Source: Hydrocarboniphaga sp.
GTDB lineage: Bacteria > Pseudomonadota > Gammaproteobacteria > Nevskiales > Nevskiaceae
Assembly (NCBI RefSeq): GCF_028291725.1
Contig: NZ_JAQGNT010000028.1
Coordinates: forward strand, 1 to 64,000
Direction of reading: 5' to 3'
DNA length: 64,000 nucleotides
Shown here piece after piece: positions 1 through 8,767 of this stretch (positions within the stretch are counted from its first letter, which is position 1; every line of letters begins with the position of its first letter). Both the position numbers and the translations under genes were made by a program. The notes beneath the pieces are model-generated. The model did no database searches. It had not been told where the DNA came from and worked only from the letters and a program-made list of their open reading frames with translations.

Positions 1-338
1 AGGTGGCTTCGAGCGGCGACCTGGCCAACTGGATGGTGCCGGGCAAGATGATCAAGGGCATGGGCGGGGCGATGGACCTGGTTGCCGGCGTCAAGCGCGT
101 GGTGGTGGTGATGGAGCACAACGAGAAGACCGGCGCGCCGAAGTTCAAGCGTGAGTGCTCACTGCCGCTGACCGGCAAGGGCGTGGTCGATCTGCTGATC
201 ACCGAGCTCGGCGTGTTCGAGATCGATCGCAAGGGTGGCGGCGCCAGGCTGATCGAGCTGGCCAAGGACGTTACGCTGGCCGAGCTGCGCAGCAAGACCG
301 AAGCGCAGTTCGCGGTTGCCGCTCACCTTACCGCCTGA
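1..338 (+). CDS. scoB: 3-oxoacid CoA-transferase subunit B, 3' part
   Basis: This is the C-terminal 111 residues of a family I CoA-transferase beta subunit; the 5' end lies before the window. These enzymes move CoA from succinyl-CoA or another donor to acetoacetate or similar acids and work as an alpha/beta pair. The fragment shows the family's conserved tail: GDLANWMVPGKMIKGMGGAMDL, then a VVVVMEH stretch and a TLPLT-like SLPLTGKGVVDLLITE segment. Its stop is 2 nt before the ATG of the next gene, so the two are almost certainly co-transcribed. The substrate cannot be read from this fragment. The active-site Glu of this subunit lies upstream, outside the window. Confidence 0.85.
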   Translation, partial: VASSGDLANWMVPGKMIKGMGGAMDLVAGVKRVVVVMEHNEKTGAPKFKRECSLPLTGKGVVDLLITELGVFEIDRKGGGARLIELAKDVTLAELRSKTEAQFAVAAHLTA

Positions 339-340
339 CC

Positions 341-1600
341 ATGCCACAGCAGGTATCAGTCAAAGGCCTGCTGAATTCACTGGAAAGCGGCGAAACCGCA
401 TTCATCGCTGGATCGGCCGGCGAACCGGTGGAACTGACGCAGGTGCTGGTCGATGACGCCGAATGCGCGCGCGGCGTGTGCTTCGTCAGCAGCTTCGTCC
501 CCGGCATCAACGGCCGCAACCTGGCGTCACAGAAGGCACAGCGCCGCATGCGCGTGTTCTTCATGCAGCCAGCGTTTCGCCAGGCACGTGAACTTGGCCT
601 GATCGACTTCAGCCCAATGAACTATTTCGGCATCCAGCAGCATCTGCTGGATATGGCGACGCCGCTCGACAGCGTGATCGTCCAGGTCAGCGAGCCCGAT
701 GCAGCCGGGCTGTGCTCGCTGGGACCGGCCGTCGAATTCATGCCCGGCCTGCTGCTGCGCGCCAAGCGTATCCTCGCCGTGATCAATCCGAACGTGCCCG
801 ACGTTGCGGGCGCGCCGCGCATCGCCATGGATGCCTTCCATAGTCATGCGCATTCGACGGCGCCGCTGGCGCAATACGATGCGGGCCGCAGCAATGAAAC
901 TGCGGAGCGTATCGCTGCGCATCTGGCCACCTTGATACCCAATGGGGCGACGCTGCAGCTGGGCCTCGGCAAAGTGCCGTCGCTGCTACTGCCTGCACTG
1001 TCGGGCCATCGCGATCTCGCGTTCCACAGCGGCATGCTGTCGGATTCGATCCTCGGCCTGATCGATAGCGGCGTGCTGCGCATCGACCGGCCGCTGATGA
1101 CCACCGTCGTTGCCGGCTCGGAGCAGCTCTATCAAAAGCTGCCCGGACTGCGCGCACTGGAACTGGCGGGTGTCGATCACACGCACGATCCTCTGGTGCT
1201 CGGCCGGCTGAGCAAACTGCATGCGATCAACTCGGCGATCGAAGTCGATCTGCTCGGCCAGGTCAATGCCGAGACCGTCGATGGTCGCTACGTCAGCGGC
1301 CCCGGTGGCCTACCCGATTTCGCATACGCAGCCCATCGCCAGACGGACGGGCTGTCGGTGATTGCGCTGCCGGCCAGCGATCCTGCCGGACGGCATTCGC
1401 GCATCGTCCCGCGCCTCAAAGCCGGCACACCCCTCAGCATTCCGCAGCACGACGTCGACGCCGTCGTCACCGAATACGGCATCGCCCGTCTGCGCGGCGT
1501 CGCGCTCGACGAGCGCATGCAGCGCCTGATCGCCATCGCACACCCGGACCACCGCGACACCTTGCGTGCGGCCGCGCGCGAACGGCTCGCCAACACCTGA
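341..1600 (+). CDS. Acetyl-CoA hydrolase/transferase family protein
   Basis: The 419-residue protein resembles the acetyl-CoA hydrolase / 4-hydroxybutyrate CoA-transferase family. A glycine-rich LQLGLGKVPS segment (about 206-214), a SGPGGLPDF loop (319-327) and the C-terminal VVTEYGIARLRG signature (375-386) support this. Most members carry the catalytic glutamate in an H-(S/T)-E-M motif; here the matching site reads FHSGML, with Gly231 where Glu is expected. Activity or mechanism is therefore uncertain. The ATG at 341 follows the scoB stop by 2 nt. An upstream in-frame extension exists but would overlap scoB. It sits in an acyl-CoA gene set with an acyl-CoA dehydrogenase and a MaoC hydratase, suggesting fatty or branched acid breakdown. 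Confidence 0.8.
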   Translation: MPQQVSVKGLLNSLESGETAFIAGSAGEPVELTQVLVDDAECARGVCFVSSFVPGINGRNLASQKAQRRMRVFFMQPAFRQARELGLIDFSPMNYFGIQQHLLDMATPLDSVIVQVSEPDAAGLCSLGPAVEFMPGLLLRAKRILAVINPNVPDVAGAPRIAMDAFHSHAHSTAPLAQYDAGRSNETAERIAAHLATLIPNGATLQLGLGKVPSLLLPALSGHRDLAFHSGMLSDSILGLIDSGVLRIDRPLMTTVVAGSEQLYQKLPGLRALELAGVDHTHDPLVLGRLSKLHAINSAIEVDLLGQVNAETVDGRYVSGPGGLPDFAYAAHRQTDGLSVIALPASDPAGRHSRIVPRLKAGTPLSIPQHDVDAVVTEYGIARLRGVALDERMQRLIAIAHPDHRDTLRAAARERLANT

Positions 1601-1626
1601 TCGCGTCCGCGATCGACAAGGACATC

Positions 1627-2793
1627 ATGGACTTCTCACTCACCGAACTGCAGCGCGAAATCGATACCAGCGTGCGCAAGGTCTGCGCGGACTTCACCGA
1701 CGACTATTGGCACGAATGCGACGAAAACGCGCGCTTTCCCGAAGAGTTCTATGCGGCGATGGCGGCGGCGGGCTGGCTCGGCATCACCATGCCCGAAGAA
1801 CTCGGCGGCGCCGGCCTGGGCGTGACCGAAGCGGCGATCATGATGCACGCGGTAGCCAATTGCGGCGGCGGCCAGTCGGCGGCGTCGAGCATCCATATCA
1901 ACCTGTTCGGCCCGCATGCGATCGTCGTGCACGGCACCGATGAGCAGAAGAAGCGCTGGCTGGTACCGCTGATCCAGGGCAGGGAGAAAGCCTGCTTCGG
2001 CGTCACCGAGCCCGACGCCGGACTCGACACTACCAGCATCAAGACTTTCGCCAAAAAGGTGGAAGGCGGCTATCGCGTCACCGGCCGCAAGATGTGGACC
2101 TCGACCGGCCAGGAGGCGCACAAGATCGTGTTGCTGACACGCACCACGCTCAAGTCCGAGTGCAAGAAGCCCACCGACGGCATGACGCTGTTCTACGCCG
2201 ATCTCGATCGCAGCAAGATCGAGGTGCGCCGCATCAAGAAGCTCGGCCGCAACGCGGTCGACTCCAACGCGACCTTCATCGACGACTATTTCATTCCGGA
2301 GTCCGATCGCATCGGTGAAGAAGGCAAGGGTTTCTATTACCTGCTCGACAGCCTGAATCCCGAGCGCGTGCTGGTCGGCATCGAGGCGATCGGCCTGGGC
2401 CGTGATGCGTTGCAGCGCGCCGCAAAATATGCAAAAGACCGCGTCGTCTTCGGCCGCCCCATCGGCAAGAACCAGGGCATCCAGCATCCGCTGGCCGAGG
2501 CCTGGACGCTGCTCGAATCCGCGTACTGGATGTGCCTGCGGGCAGCCTGGCTGTACGACCAGGGCCTGCCCTGCGCGGCCGAGGCCAACGCCGCCAAATT
2601 CCTGTCGGGACGCGCCGCATTCGACGCCGCGACCAAGGCTGTGCTGACGCACGGCGGCATGGGTTACGCGCGTGAGTTCCAGGTTGAACGGCTGTTCCGC
2701 GAGTCGATCCTGCCGCGCATCGCGCCGGTCACCGAGCAACTGATCCTGTCCTTCATCGGCGAGAAAGTTCTCGACCTTCCCAAGTCCTACTAA
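1627..2793 (+). CDS. Acyl-CoA dehydrogenase
   Basis: A 388-residue FAD enzyme of the acyl-CoA dehydrogenase family, which introduces the trans-2 double bond into an acyl-CoA and passes electrons to ETF. The N-terminal helical domain includes WLGITMPEELGGAGLG (about 51-66). The central beta domain has CFGVTEPDAGLDT (about 122-134) and GRKMWTSTG. The C-terminal domain has the RVVFGRPIG motif (about 272-280) and THGGMGYAREFQVER. The end (PRIAPVTEQLILSFIGEKVL) differs from the short/medium-chain type, so the catalytic base cannot be assigned by simple alignment. It starts 26 nt after the preceding gene and lies 14 nt before the MaoC gene, consistent with an operon. Chain-length preference is not evident. 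Confidence 0.92.
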   Translation: MDFSLTELQREIDTSVRKVCADFTDDYWHECDENARFPEEFYAAMAAAGWLGITMPEELGGAGLGVTEAAIMMHAVANCGGGQSAASSIHINLFGPHAIVVHGTDEQKKRWLVPLIQGREKACFGVTEPDAGLDTTSIKTFAKKVEGGYRVTGRKMWTSTGQEAHKIVLLTRTTLKSECKKPTDGMTLFYADLDRSKIEVRRIKKLGRNAVDSNATFIDDYFIPESDRIGEEGKGFYYLLDSLNPERVLVGIEAIGLGRDALQRAAKYAKDRVVFGRPIGKNQGIQHPLAEAWTLLESAYWMCLRAAWLYDQGLPCAAEANAAKFLSGRAAFDAATKAVLTHGGMGYAREFQVERLFRESILPRIAPVTEQLILSFIGEKVLDLPKSY

Positions 2794-2807
2794 CCACGAG
2801 CGGAATC

Positions 2808-3269
2808 ATGCCCGGCGCATTTTTCGACGACCTCAAGGTCGGCCAGATTTTTCAGCACCCGATTCGACGCACGATCACCGAGGCCGACAACGTCTGGTTC
2901 ACCGCGATCACTCACAATCCCGCACTGATTCATCTCGACGAGGAATATTGCCGGGAGCACACCGAGTTCGGGCAACGCATCGTCAACAGCGCGTTCACGC
3001 TCGGGCTGATGACCGGAATATCGGTCAACGAGACCACCTTCGGAACCGCCGTCGCCAACCTCGGCTGGGATGAAGTGCGTTTCCCCAAGCCACTGTTTCA
3101 CGGCGACACCTTGCGTGTCGAGACCGAGGTGCTGGAGTTGCGTGAAAGCAAATCGCGCCCGAACGCGGGTGTCGTGGTGTTCATGCATCGCGGCTATAAC
3201 CAAAAGAACGAACTGGTCGCGCATTGCAAGCGCAGCGGCCTACAGCTCAAGCGCCCGGTAGCGGACTGA
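2808..3269 (+). CDS. MaoC-family enoyl-CoA hydratase/dehydratase
   Basis: A 153-residue single hot-dog protein of the MaoC type. It should hydrate trans-2-enoyl-CoA, the step after the neighbouring acyl-CoA dehydrogenase. The typical start GAFFDDLKVGQIFQHP is followed by RTITEADNVWFTAITHNPALIHLDEEYC, holding the Asp/His hydratase-2 motif (N-P-A-x-I-H, about residues 44-49). A later segment VRFPKPLFHGDTLRVETEV matches the family. It is probably the last gene of the acyl-CoA operon; the next feature is tRNA-Pro on the opposite strand. Related proteins act in acyl-CoA catabolism (mesaconyl-CoA or branched acyl-CoA hydratases); the actual substrate is not known. Confidence 0.85.
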   Translation: MPGAFFDDLKVGQIFQHPIRRTITEADNVWFTAITHNPALIHLDEEYCREHTEFGQRIVNSAFTLGLMTGISVNETTFGTAVANLGWDEVRFPKPLFHGDTLRVETEVLELRESKSRPNAGVVVFMHRGYNQKNELVAHCKRSGLQLKRPVAD

Positions 3270-3408
3270 AATCACCGGTCCGATATGGCACCCAGGTGTT
3301 GTCCGAGCAACTGACTGCATTTCAGGAAGCTACAGAGCGCTACGGCCTCTACACCGCGCTACCCAAGTGTTACCTGGCTGCAGCAGCAACGCTAAGTCCT
3401 TGAAAAAT

Positions 3409-3485
3409 TGGTCGGGGCGACAGGATTTGAACCTGCGACCCTTTGCCCCCCAGGCAAATGCGCTACCAGGCTGCGCTACGCCCCG
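3409..3485 (-). tRNA. tRNA-Pro (GGG)
   Basis: A 77-nt cloverleaf on the minus strand with encoded CCA. The acceptor strands CGGGGCG and CGCCCCG pair, the T arm contains GTTCAAAT, and the anticodon loop CTGGGGG gives anticodon GGG. A tRNA-Pro next to ihfA and the MerR gene is the usual arrangement in Pseudomonas-like genomes. Confidence 0.97.
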
Positions 3486-3563
3486 ACCGGATGAAACCTG
3501 CTTGCCGAAGTTCGGTACCACTGCGGTTGGAGGTGGCCGCGCCGGGACATCGGAAGGCCGCGC

Positions 3564-3592
3564 ATGTTAGCGGAAGTGGGCCACGGTGCAAA
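3564..3592 (-). promoter_or_regulatory. Candidate sigma-70 promoter for tRNA-Pro
   Basis: On the minus strand a TTTGCA -35-like hexamer is followed after exactly 17 nt by TAACAT. The predicted start is about 70 nt before tRNA-Pro. The match is moderate (4 of 6 in each box), so this is a candidate only; read-through from the ihfA/merR operon is an alternative. Confidence 0.35.
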
Positions 3593-3650
3593 GGACGCCG
3601 GGGGATGGCCGAGGCGCAGTGGGCCGGACGAGTAGCGCCGCGGTCTTCCG

Positions 3651-3703
3651 GATTCCCGCCCCCGCCTTCGCGGGGGCAAGCCTTCGTATCGCGGGAATGA
3701 CGA
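3651..3703. repeat. Dispersed palindrome, ATTCCCGC family (copy 1)
   Basis: The outer arms ATTCCCGC and GCGGGAAT are perfect 8-mers enclosing a second hairpin, GCCCCCGC-cttc-GCGGGGGC. The sequence GGGAATGACG at the right edge recurs in the short copy at 62760. It lies between the merR stop (3722) and tRNA-Pro. The family is common in proteobacterial intergenic DNA and is often mistranslated as an SRLRGND peptide. Confidence 0.75.
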
Positions 3704-3721
3704 AGAGCCGCCGGATCAGTG

Positions 3722-4132
3722 CTAGGGGAGTAGCTTCAGCAAGGACTCGAGCTCAGTGCGCAGGCTCTTGATCTCGGAGTTGCGACGCGGCGCCGGCGGC
3801 GCGGCGCGGGCGCCGGGCTCGGCAGCCGCCGGCGCCGGACGCACCGCCTCTACCAGCCCCTTGGGATTCTCTTTCAGGCGCAGACGCGCGCCGCCGATCG
3901 TGAAGCCCTGTTCGTACAGCAGGCTGCGGATGCGGCGCACGATCAGCACGTCGTCCTGCTGGTAATAGCGGCGATTGCCGCGGCGCTTCACCGGCTTGAG
4001 TTGCGGGAACTCCTGCTCCCAGTAGCGCAGCACATGCGGCTTTACATCACACAGTTCGCTGACTTCGCCGATCGCGAAATAGCGTTTGCGTGGAATCTCT
4101 GGCAGCTCAAGCTTGAGCTCAGCCGGTCGCAT
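3722..4132 (-). CDS. MerR-family transcriptional regulator
   Basis: A 136-residue DNA-binding protein. The N-terminal winged helix reads [27 protein letters not shown] (about 16-42), followed by the wing segment [11 protein letters not shown] and then [12 protein letters not shown], the start of the dimer helix. The second half is Pro/Ala-rich and ends in a short coil, with no metal-binding Cys pattern. It is therefore of the small MerR type found just after ihfA in many Gammaproteobacteria, whose targets are unknown. The ATG at 4132 overlaps the ihfA end by 14 nt, so translation is probably coupled; a TTG one codon earlier is possible. It is the last protein gene of the infC-to-ihfA cluster. 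Confidence 0.88.
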   Translation of the reverse strand: MRPAELKLELPEIPRKRYFAIGEVSELCDVKPHVLRYWEQEFPQLKPVKRRGNRRYYQQDDVLIVRRIRSLLYEQGFTIGGARLRLKENPKGLVEAVRPAPAAAEPGARAAPPAPRRNSEIKSLRTELESLLKLLP

Positions 4133-4412
4133 CAAGTTCTACCCTCAACCGTAATTTCTGCCCGGGACGGAACGTCACCACACGGCGCGCCGAGATCGGG
4201 ATCTCTTCGCCGGTCTTCGGATTGCGTCCCGGACGCTGGTTTTTATTTCGCAGCTCGAAGTTGCCGAAACCCGACAGCTTCACCTCCTTGCCGCTCTCCA
4301 ACCTGCCGCGAATCTCCTCGAAGAACAGATCGACGAACTCCTTGGCCTCACGCTTGTTGAGGCCCAGCTCGTCAAAGAGAGCCTCCGCGAGTTCCGCTTT
4401 GGTCAATGCCAC
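4119..4412 (-). CDS. ihfA: Integration host factor alpha subunit
   Basis: IHF alpha pairs with IHF beta to bend DNA at specific sites in recombination, replication and transcription. The 97-residue product (E. coli 99) has the whole family signature: [15 protein letters not shown], then [26 protein letters not shown] with the Pro-tipped arm that enters the minor groove, and [14 protein letters not shown] chose the GTG at 4412 because it gives the usual V/M-A-L-T-K start and has a GGGGAG ribosome site 8 nt upstream; a longer frame to 4445 lacks homology. Position after pheT is the classical arrangement, and co-transcription with pheST is expected. Confidence 0.95.
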   Translation of the reverse strand: MALTKAELAEALFDELGLNKREAKEFVDLFFEEIRGRLESGKEVKLSGFGNFELRNKNQRPGRNPKTGEEIPISARRVVTFRPGQKLRLRVELDATG

Positions 4413-4453
4413 GATCCCTACTCCCCTTCGCCACCCGCCTGTCAACCCAACAA

Positions 4454-6823
4454 TCAGGCCCTGACGACCGCCCCCAGACGTTCCTGCAAAGACCGCTTAA
4501 TTTCTTCAATCGAGGCATCCACTTCCTCTAGGGTAAGGGTGCGTGACGCGTCTTGAAAATGCAACTCCACGGAGACACTCTTACCGGTCTGGTCGGCCTC
4601 GGCCGCGCGATACACGTCGAATACGTTGACACGCTGCAAATGCGCGCCGGTGGAATCCCTGGCGACATCGCAGAGAACCTGTGCAGAGACCTCCCGCGGC
4701 ATTTGCAAAGACAGATCGCGCCGCGACGACGGGAACTCGCTGAGCACCGCCAGCACCGGCATCCTGGCCTGCCGCAGCACCGCCCACTCGAGTTCGAACA
4801 ACAGCGGTTGCTCGGCCAGATCCAGGGCCTTGGCGACGCGCGGATGCAGGCGGCCGAGCCAGCCGGCGGGCTGGCCGTCGACCAGCACGCGCGCGCTCTG
4901 CCCCGGATGCAGGGCCGGATGCTCGGCTGCCTCGAAGCGGACGTCGCCGCCGCAGGCTTCGAGCAGGGACGCGACATCGGCCTTGACGTCGAAGAAGTCC
5001 ACCGCCCTCGCAGGCTGGCCCCACTGGCGGCTGGCGACGGTGCCGGCCGCGATGCCCGACAGGCGCGGGTTCTCGACCACGCGGCCGTCGGCCTCATGGA
5101 AGCAGACGCCGGATTCGAACAGGCGTACGCGCGTGACCTGGCGCGCGCGGTTGTGCAGCCAGGCCGCGATCAGCCCGCCCCACAGGCTGGTGCGCATCAG
5201 CGAATGGGTCTCGGCGATCGGATTGTCGAGCGCAATCGCAGTCAGCTGCGGGCTCAGCGCCTCGTGCATGCGCTGCTCTTCAAACGCCAGGTTCACCACC
5301 TCCTGCCAGCCGCGCGCCACCAGCGCGTCCATCACCTGCGCGCTGCCGCGCCGGGTTTCCGAAGGCCGCGATGGCGCCAGCTGCGCGGCGTAAGGCCTGG
5401 CCGGAATGCGCTCGTAGCCGTACAGGCGCACGACTTCCTCGATCAGGTCGGCCTCGATGCGCAAGTCGTAGCGGTAGCTCGGGATCTTCGCCGTCCAGGT
5501 GCCGACGTCGCCGTGCACCAGCGTGATGCCGAGCCGCGACAGCAGCGACTCGATTTCGCGCGGCTGGATGTCCTGCCCGGTCAGCTGCACCAGGCGCGCG
5601 CGGCGCAGGCGCACGCTGACCGGCTCGGGCTGGGTACGGCCGACGTGGGTGATCGGGCCGGCTTCGCCGCCGCAGATCTGGATCGCGAGTTCGCTGGCGC
5701 GCTCCAGCGCGGCGCGCTGCAGATCCGGGTCGACACCGCGCTCGAAGCGGTACAGCGCGTCGGACGTGATCTTGTGGCGGCGGCCGACGCCGGCCACGGC
5801 CTGCATGCTGAAGCACGCGGCCTCGAAGAACACCCTGGTCGTGGTCGCGCTGACCGCGGACGCGGCGCCGCCCATCGCTCCGGCCAGGCCCAGCGGGCCG
5901 CGCTCGTCGGTGACCAGCAGCTCGGCCTGGTCCAGCGTGACTTCGACGTCGTTCAACAGAGTGAGCTTCTCGCCGGTTCTGGCGCGGCGCACGCGCAGGC
6001 TGCCGCTGAGCTTGTCGGCGTCGTAGGCGTGCATCGGCTGGCCGAGCTCGATCATCACGTAGTTGGTGATGTCGACCAGCGGATGGATGCAGCGGATGCC
6101 GCTGCGGCGCAGGCGCTCGCGCATGAAGGTGGGCGTGCGCGCCTTCGGATTCAGGCCCACGACGACGCGGCCGGCGAAGTTGCTGCAATCGGCGAGGTTT
6201 TCGATTTCCACAGAAAAGCGACGCTCGCCGACGACCACCGCAGGCTTGATCCGCGGACGCGACAGCGGCAGGCCGTAGAGCGCCGAGATTTCGCGAGCCA
6301 GGCCCTGTACCGACAGGCAGTCGCCGCGGTTCGGCGTCAGCTCCAGGTTCAGAATGTTGTCGGCCAGCGCCAGGTGTTGCTCGATCGGCTGGCCGACCCG
6401 CGCATCGGCGTCGAGCTCCATCAGGCCCTCGGATTTCTCCGCCAGGCCTAGCTCTTTGGCCGAACACAGCATGCCGCGGGATTCCACGCCGCGCAGCTCG
6501 CCAACCTCGATCTCGACACCGCCCGGCAGGCGCGCACCCGGCAGCGCGACCGGCGCCAGCAGGCCCACGCGCGCATTCGCGGCGCCGCAGACGATGGTCG
6601 GCGCGCCGGCCGCGCCGGCATCGACCGTGCACACGCGCAGACGCTCGGCGTTCGGATGCGGCGCGATCGACACGATGCGGCCGACCACGACCTTATGCGA
6701 GGGCTCCGCCACCGCCGGCTCGATCTCGAGTTCGAGGCCCGCCATCACCAGCTTTTCGGCGATCTGCTGCGTCGTTGCCTGCGGATTGACCCACTCGCGC
6801 AGCCAGTTTTCGGAAACTTTCAT
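4454..6823 (-). CDS. pheT: Phenylalanine-tRNA ligase beta subunit
   Basis: The beta subunit of the alpha2-beta2 PheRS in the cytoplasm. Its 789 residues match the bacterial full-length form (E. coli 795). Domains in order: start [14 protein letters not shown]; an EMAP-II-like tRNA-binding domain (about 40-150, with [20 protein letters not shown]); the B3/B4 editing region, including [19 protein letters not shown] and [17 protein letters not shown]5 (about 400-470); a catalytic-like core with [13 protein letters not shown]; and a C-terminal FDX-ACB anticodon-binding domain with [13 protein letters not shown]. The gene starts 15 nt after pheS ends. No frame break or missing domain is seen. Confidence 0.97.
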   Translation of the reverse strand: MKVSENWLREWVNPQATTQQIAEKLVMAGLELEIEPAVAEPSHKVVVGRIVSIAPHPNAERLRVCTVDAGAAGAPTIVCGAANARVGLLAPVALPGARLPGGVEIEVGELRGVESRGMLCSAKELGLAEKSEGLMELDADARVGQPIEQHLALADNILNLELTPNRGDCLSVQGLAREISALYGLPLSRPRIKPAVVVGERRFSVEIENLADCSNFAGRVVVGLNPKARTPTFMRERLRRSGIRCIHPLVDITNYVMIELGQPMHAYDADKLSGSLRVRRARTGEKLTLLNDVEVTLDQAELLVTDERGPLGLAGAMGGAASAVSATTTRVFFEAACFSMQAVAGVGRRHKITSDALYRFERGVDPDLQRAALERASELAIQICGGEAGPITHVGRTQPEPVSVRLRRARLVQLTGQDIQPREIESLLSRLGITLVHGDVGTWTAKIPSYRYDLRIEADLIEEVVRLYGYERIPARPYAAQLAPSRPSETRRGSAQVMDALVARGWQEVVNLAFEEQRMHEALSPQLTAIALDNPIAETHSLMRTSLWGGLIAAWLHNRARQVTRVRLFESGVCFHEADGRVVENPRLSGIAAGTVASRQWGQPARAVDFFDVKADVASLLEACGGDVRFEAAEHPALHPGQSARVLVDGQPAGWLGRLHPRVAKALDLAEQPLLFELEWAVLRQARMPVLAVLSEFPSSRRDLSLQMPREVSAQVLCDVARDSTGAHLQRVNVFDVYRAAEADQTGKSVSVELHFQDASRTLTLEEVDASIEEIKRSLQERLGAVVRA

Positions 6824-6838
6824 CGTCTGTCCTTACCC

Positions 6839-7840
6839 TTACTTGAAGGCTTCGAGGAAGCGCAGATCGTTCTCGAAGAACTGGCGCAGATCGTTGATGC
6901 CATAACGCAGCATCGCCAGGCGCTCGACGCCCATGCCGAAGGCATAACCGGTGTAGCGCTCCGGGTCGAGGCCCACCGCCTCGAACACTTTCGGATGCAC
7001 CATGCCGCAGCCCAGCAACTCCAGCCAGCGGCCTTCGAGCTTCATATGCACGTCGGCGCCGGGCTCGACGAACGGGAAATAACTCGGGCGGAACAGCACC
7101 TCGGCATCGCGTTCGAAGAAGCGCGACAAAAACGTCATCAGGTCGTATTTCAGATCACTGAACGCGACGTTCTCGGCGACGTACAGGCCTTCCACCTGGT
7201 GGAACATCGGGCTGTGCGTGCGGTCCGAATCGACGCGATACACGCGGCCCGGGCAGATGATGCGGATCGGCGGCTTGATACCGTTCCTGACGTAGCGTTC
7301 CATCGTGCGGATCTGTACCGGGCTGGTGTGCGTGCGCAGCACGTATTCGCCGTTCTTCACATAGAACGTGTCCTGCATCGCGCGCGCCGGATGCGCCTCC
7401 GGCATGTTCAAGGCGCCGAAGTTGTGGAAATCGTCCTCGATCTCGGGGCCTTCGACGCTCTCGAAACCCAGCTCGCCGAACAGTTGCTCGATGCGGCGGA
7501 TGGTGCGCGTAATCGGGTGAATGCCGCCGACGCCGTCGCCGCGGCCGGGCAGCGTCACGTCGACGGTCTCGGCCGCCAGCTGCGCCTGCATCGCGACTTC
7601 CGCCAGATCCACCGCGCGGGCCTCCATCGCGCGCCAGACCGCGTCCTTGACGCGATTCACCTGATCGCCAAACGGCTTGCGATCCTCCGGCGGCATCGTG
7701 CCGAGCTGTTTAAGCCGCTCGGTGACGCGGCCTTTCTTGCCGAGATAATCGATGCGCAGCTGTTCGAGCACGCGCGCATCGGTCGTGGCCTCGATGTCAC
7801 GCAGCGCCTGGGCCTGCAGATCGTCCAGCGAATCACTCAT
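6839..7840 (-). CDS. pheS: Phenylalanine-tRNA ligase alpha subunit
   Basis: The catalytic alpha subunit that charges tRNA-Phe. The 333-residue protein has an N-terminal coiled-coil arm (about 1-90) and class II synthetase motifs, including [13 protein letters not shown], the motif 2 region [19 protein letters not shown], and motif 3 [19 protein letters not shown] place the start at the ATG at 7840; a GTG four codons earlier is in frame, but the GGGGA just upstream fits as the ribosome site of the ATG. A strong terminator and a palindromic repeat lie between rplT and this gene, so pheST probably needs its own promoter or read-through. Confidence 0.96.
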   Translation of the reverse strand: MSDSLDDLQAQALRDIEATTDARVLEQLRIDYLGKKGRVTERLKQLGTMPPEDRKPFGDQVNRVKDAVWRAMEARAVDLAEVAMQAQLAAETVDVTLPGRGDGVGGIHPITRTIRRIEQLFGELGFESVEGPEIEDDFHNFGALNMPEAHPARAMQDTFYVKNGEYVLRTHTSPVQIRTMERYVRNGIKPPIRIICPGRVYRVDSDRTHSPMFHQVEGLYVAENVAFSDLKYDLMTFLSRFFERDAEVLFRPSYFPFVEPGADVHMKLEGRWLELLGCGMVHPKVFEAVGLDPERYTGYAFGMGVERLAMLRYGINDLRQFFENDLRFLEAFK

Positions 7841-7859
7841 TACGTTCCCCACAAAACTC

Positions 7860-7938
7860 GTAGATTGGGGTGAGCACAGCGAACCCCAACATCGACGCGG
7901 AACTTCTGTTGGGGTTCGCTGCGCTCACCCCAACCTAC
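7860..7938. repeat. Dispersed palindrome, GTAGGTTGGGGTGAGC family (copy 1)
   Basis: Two inverted arms of about 32 nt (starting GTAGATTGGGGTGAGC and ending CTCACCCCAACCTAC) flank a loop of about 15 nt, with two mismatches between arms. Copies recur at 12634 and 60286. It lies in the pheS upstream region, where it would form a hairpin in any transcript from rplT into pheS. Confidence 0.9.
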
Positions 7939-7975
7939 AAAGCCTACAAAGCCGCGCCACTCATTTGACGTCAAC

Positions 7976-8010
7976 AAAAAGGGGAGCAGCCTTGCGGCGC
8001 TCCCCTTTTT
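7976..8010 (-). terminator. Rho-independent terminator after rplT
   Basis: A perfect 12-bp stem (AAAAAGGGGAGC with GCTCCCCTTTTT) and an 11-nt loop. On the minus strand it ends in TTTTTGTTG, 61 nt past the rplT stop. It should end infC-rpmI-rplT transcripts or act as an attenuator before pheS. The A/T flanks make it usable in both directions. Confidence 0.85.
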
Positions 8011-8071
8011 CATGACTCGGCGTGATCACCGCGATCGATGTGATCGCAGCCCATCCCGCCTCTCGGGTTGC

Positions 8072-8428
8072 TTACGCCAGCTGCGCCTTGGCCTGAGCCA
8101 CGAGCGCCGCAAAACCCGGCTTGTCGTTCACTGCCAGATCGGCCAGGACCTTGCGGTCGAGTTCGATGCCGGCCTTGCTCAGGCCGTTGATGAACAGGCT
8201 GTACGACAGGCCATGCTCGCGGGTGCCGGCGCCGATGCGCTGGATCCAGAGCGCGCGGAACTCGCGCTTCTTGACGCGACGATCGCGGTAGGCGTACTGG
8301 CCGGACTTGATGACCTGCTGCTTGGCAGCGCGGAACACGCGTGAGCGTGCGCCGTAGTAACCCTTGGCCTTGTTGAGGACTTTCTTGTGACGAGCGCGAG
8401 CGGTCACACCACGTTTTACACGAGCCAT
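8072..8428 (-). CDS. rplT: 50S ribosomal protein L20
   Basis: L20 binds 23S rRNA early in large-subunit assembly and in several bacteria also represses its own operon. The 118-residue sequence has the family hallmark start [37 protein letters not shown] and the globular C-terminal part with [18 protein letters not shown] and [27 protein letters not shown]. Length and motifs are typical. It starts 12 nt after the rpmI stop and is followed by a strong terminator. Confidence 0.98.
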   Translation of the reverse strand: MARVKRGVTARARHKKVLNKAKGYYGARSRVFRAAKQQVIKSGQYAYRDRRVKKREFRALWIQRIGAGTREHGLSYSLFINGLSKAGIELDRKVLADLAVNDKPGFAALVAQAKAQLA

Positions 8429-8440
8429 TAGTCGTTCTCC

Positions 8441-8638
8441 TTAGGCGTAGGGAAGCAGCTGCTTCACTTCTTTAACGTCGGAGGAGTGCACCTGGGTCTC
8501 ACCGCGCAGCTGGCGGATCGTCTTCGGGCTCTTCTTGGTCAGGATATGACGCTTGAAAGCATGGCTGCGCTTGAAGCCGCCTTTTCCAGTCTTGGAAAAA
8601 CGCTTCGCCGCGCCCTTGTTGGTTTTCATCTTGGGCAT
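8441..8638 (-). CDS. rpmI: 50S ribosomal protein L35
   Basis: The 65-residue, strongly basic L35 of the large ribosomal subunit. It starts [20 protein letters not shown] and contains the conserved [23 protein letters not shown] stretch. It lies between infC and rplT in the standard order. The gap before it holds two stem-loops that could serve as an L20-responsive leader, as known for this operon in other bacteria. Confidence 0.97.
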   Translation of the reverse strand: MPKMKTNKGAAKRFSKTGKGGFKRSHAFKRHILTKKSPKTIRQLRGETQVHSSDVKEVKQLLPYA

Positions 8639-8693
8639 AAATAACTCCAGTTATAGTGCCGGCTTCACATCGGAACCACCCGAGCTGACCGGG

Positions 8694-8750
8694 CCCGCTT
8701 CAAAAACTTAAAGCGGGACTTCTTATGGAACCGGCCACCGTGGCCGGTTC
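8694..8750 (-). promoter_or_regulatory. Two stem-loops in the infC-rpmI gap (possible L20 leader)
   Basis: The 129-nt gap between infC and rpmI contains CCCGCTT...AAGCGGG (8694-8717, 7 bp) and a perfect 10-bp hairpin GAACCGGCCA-ccg-TGGCCGGTTC (8728-8750). In E. coli, L20 represses rpmI-rplT translation through structured RNA in this region, so an L20-binding leader is plausible. A weak terminator or processing site is the alternative. Confidence 0.5.
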
Positions 8751-8767
8751 GCGTCCAGGCTACGTGC

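Noticed and set aside
4553-6451. 632-codon open frame on the plus strand
   Set aside because: It is antisense to pheT, rich in Arg, Gln, His and Ala, has no recognisable domain and follows from the codon bias of GC-rich DNA.
8011-8071. Possible pheM leader peptide between rplT and pheS
   Set aside because: The short frames here lack a run of Phe codons, so attenuation by a PheM-like peptide is not supported.
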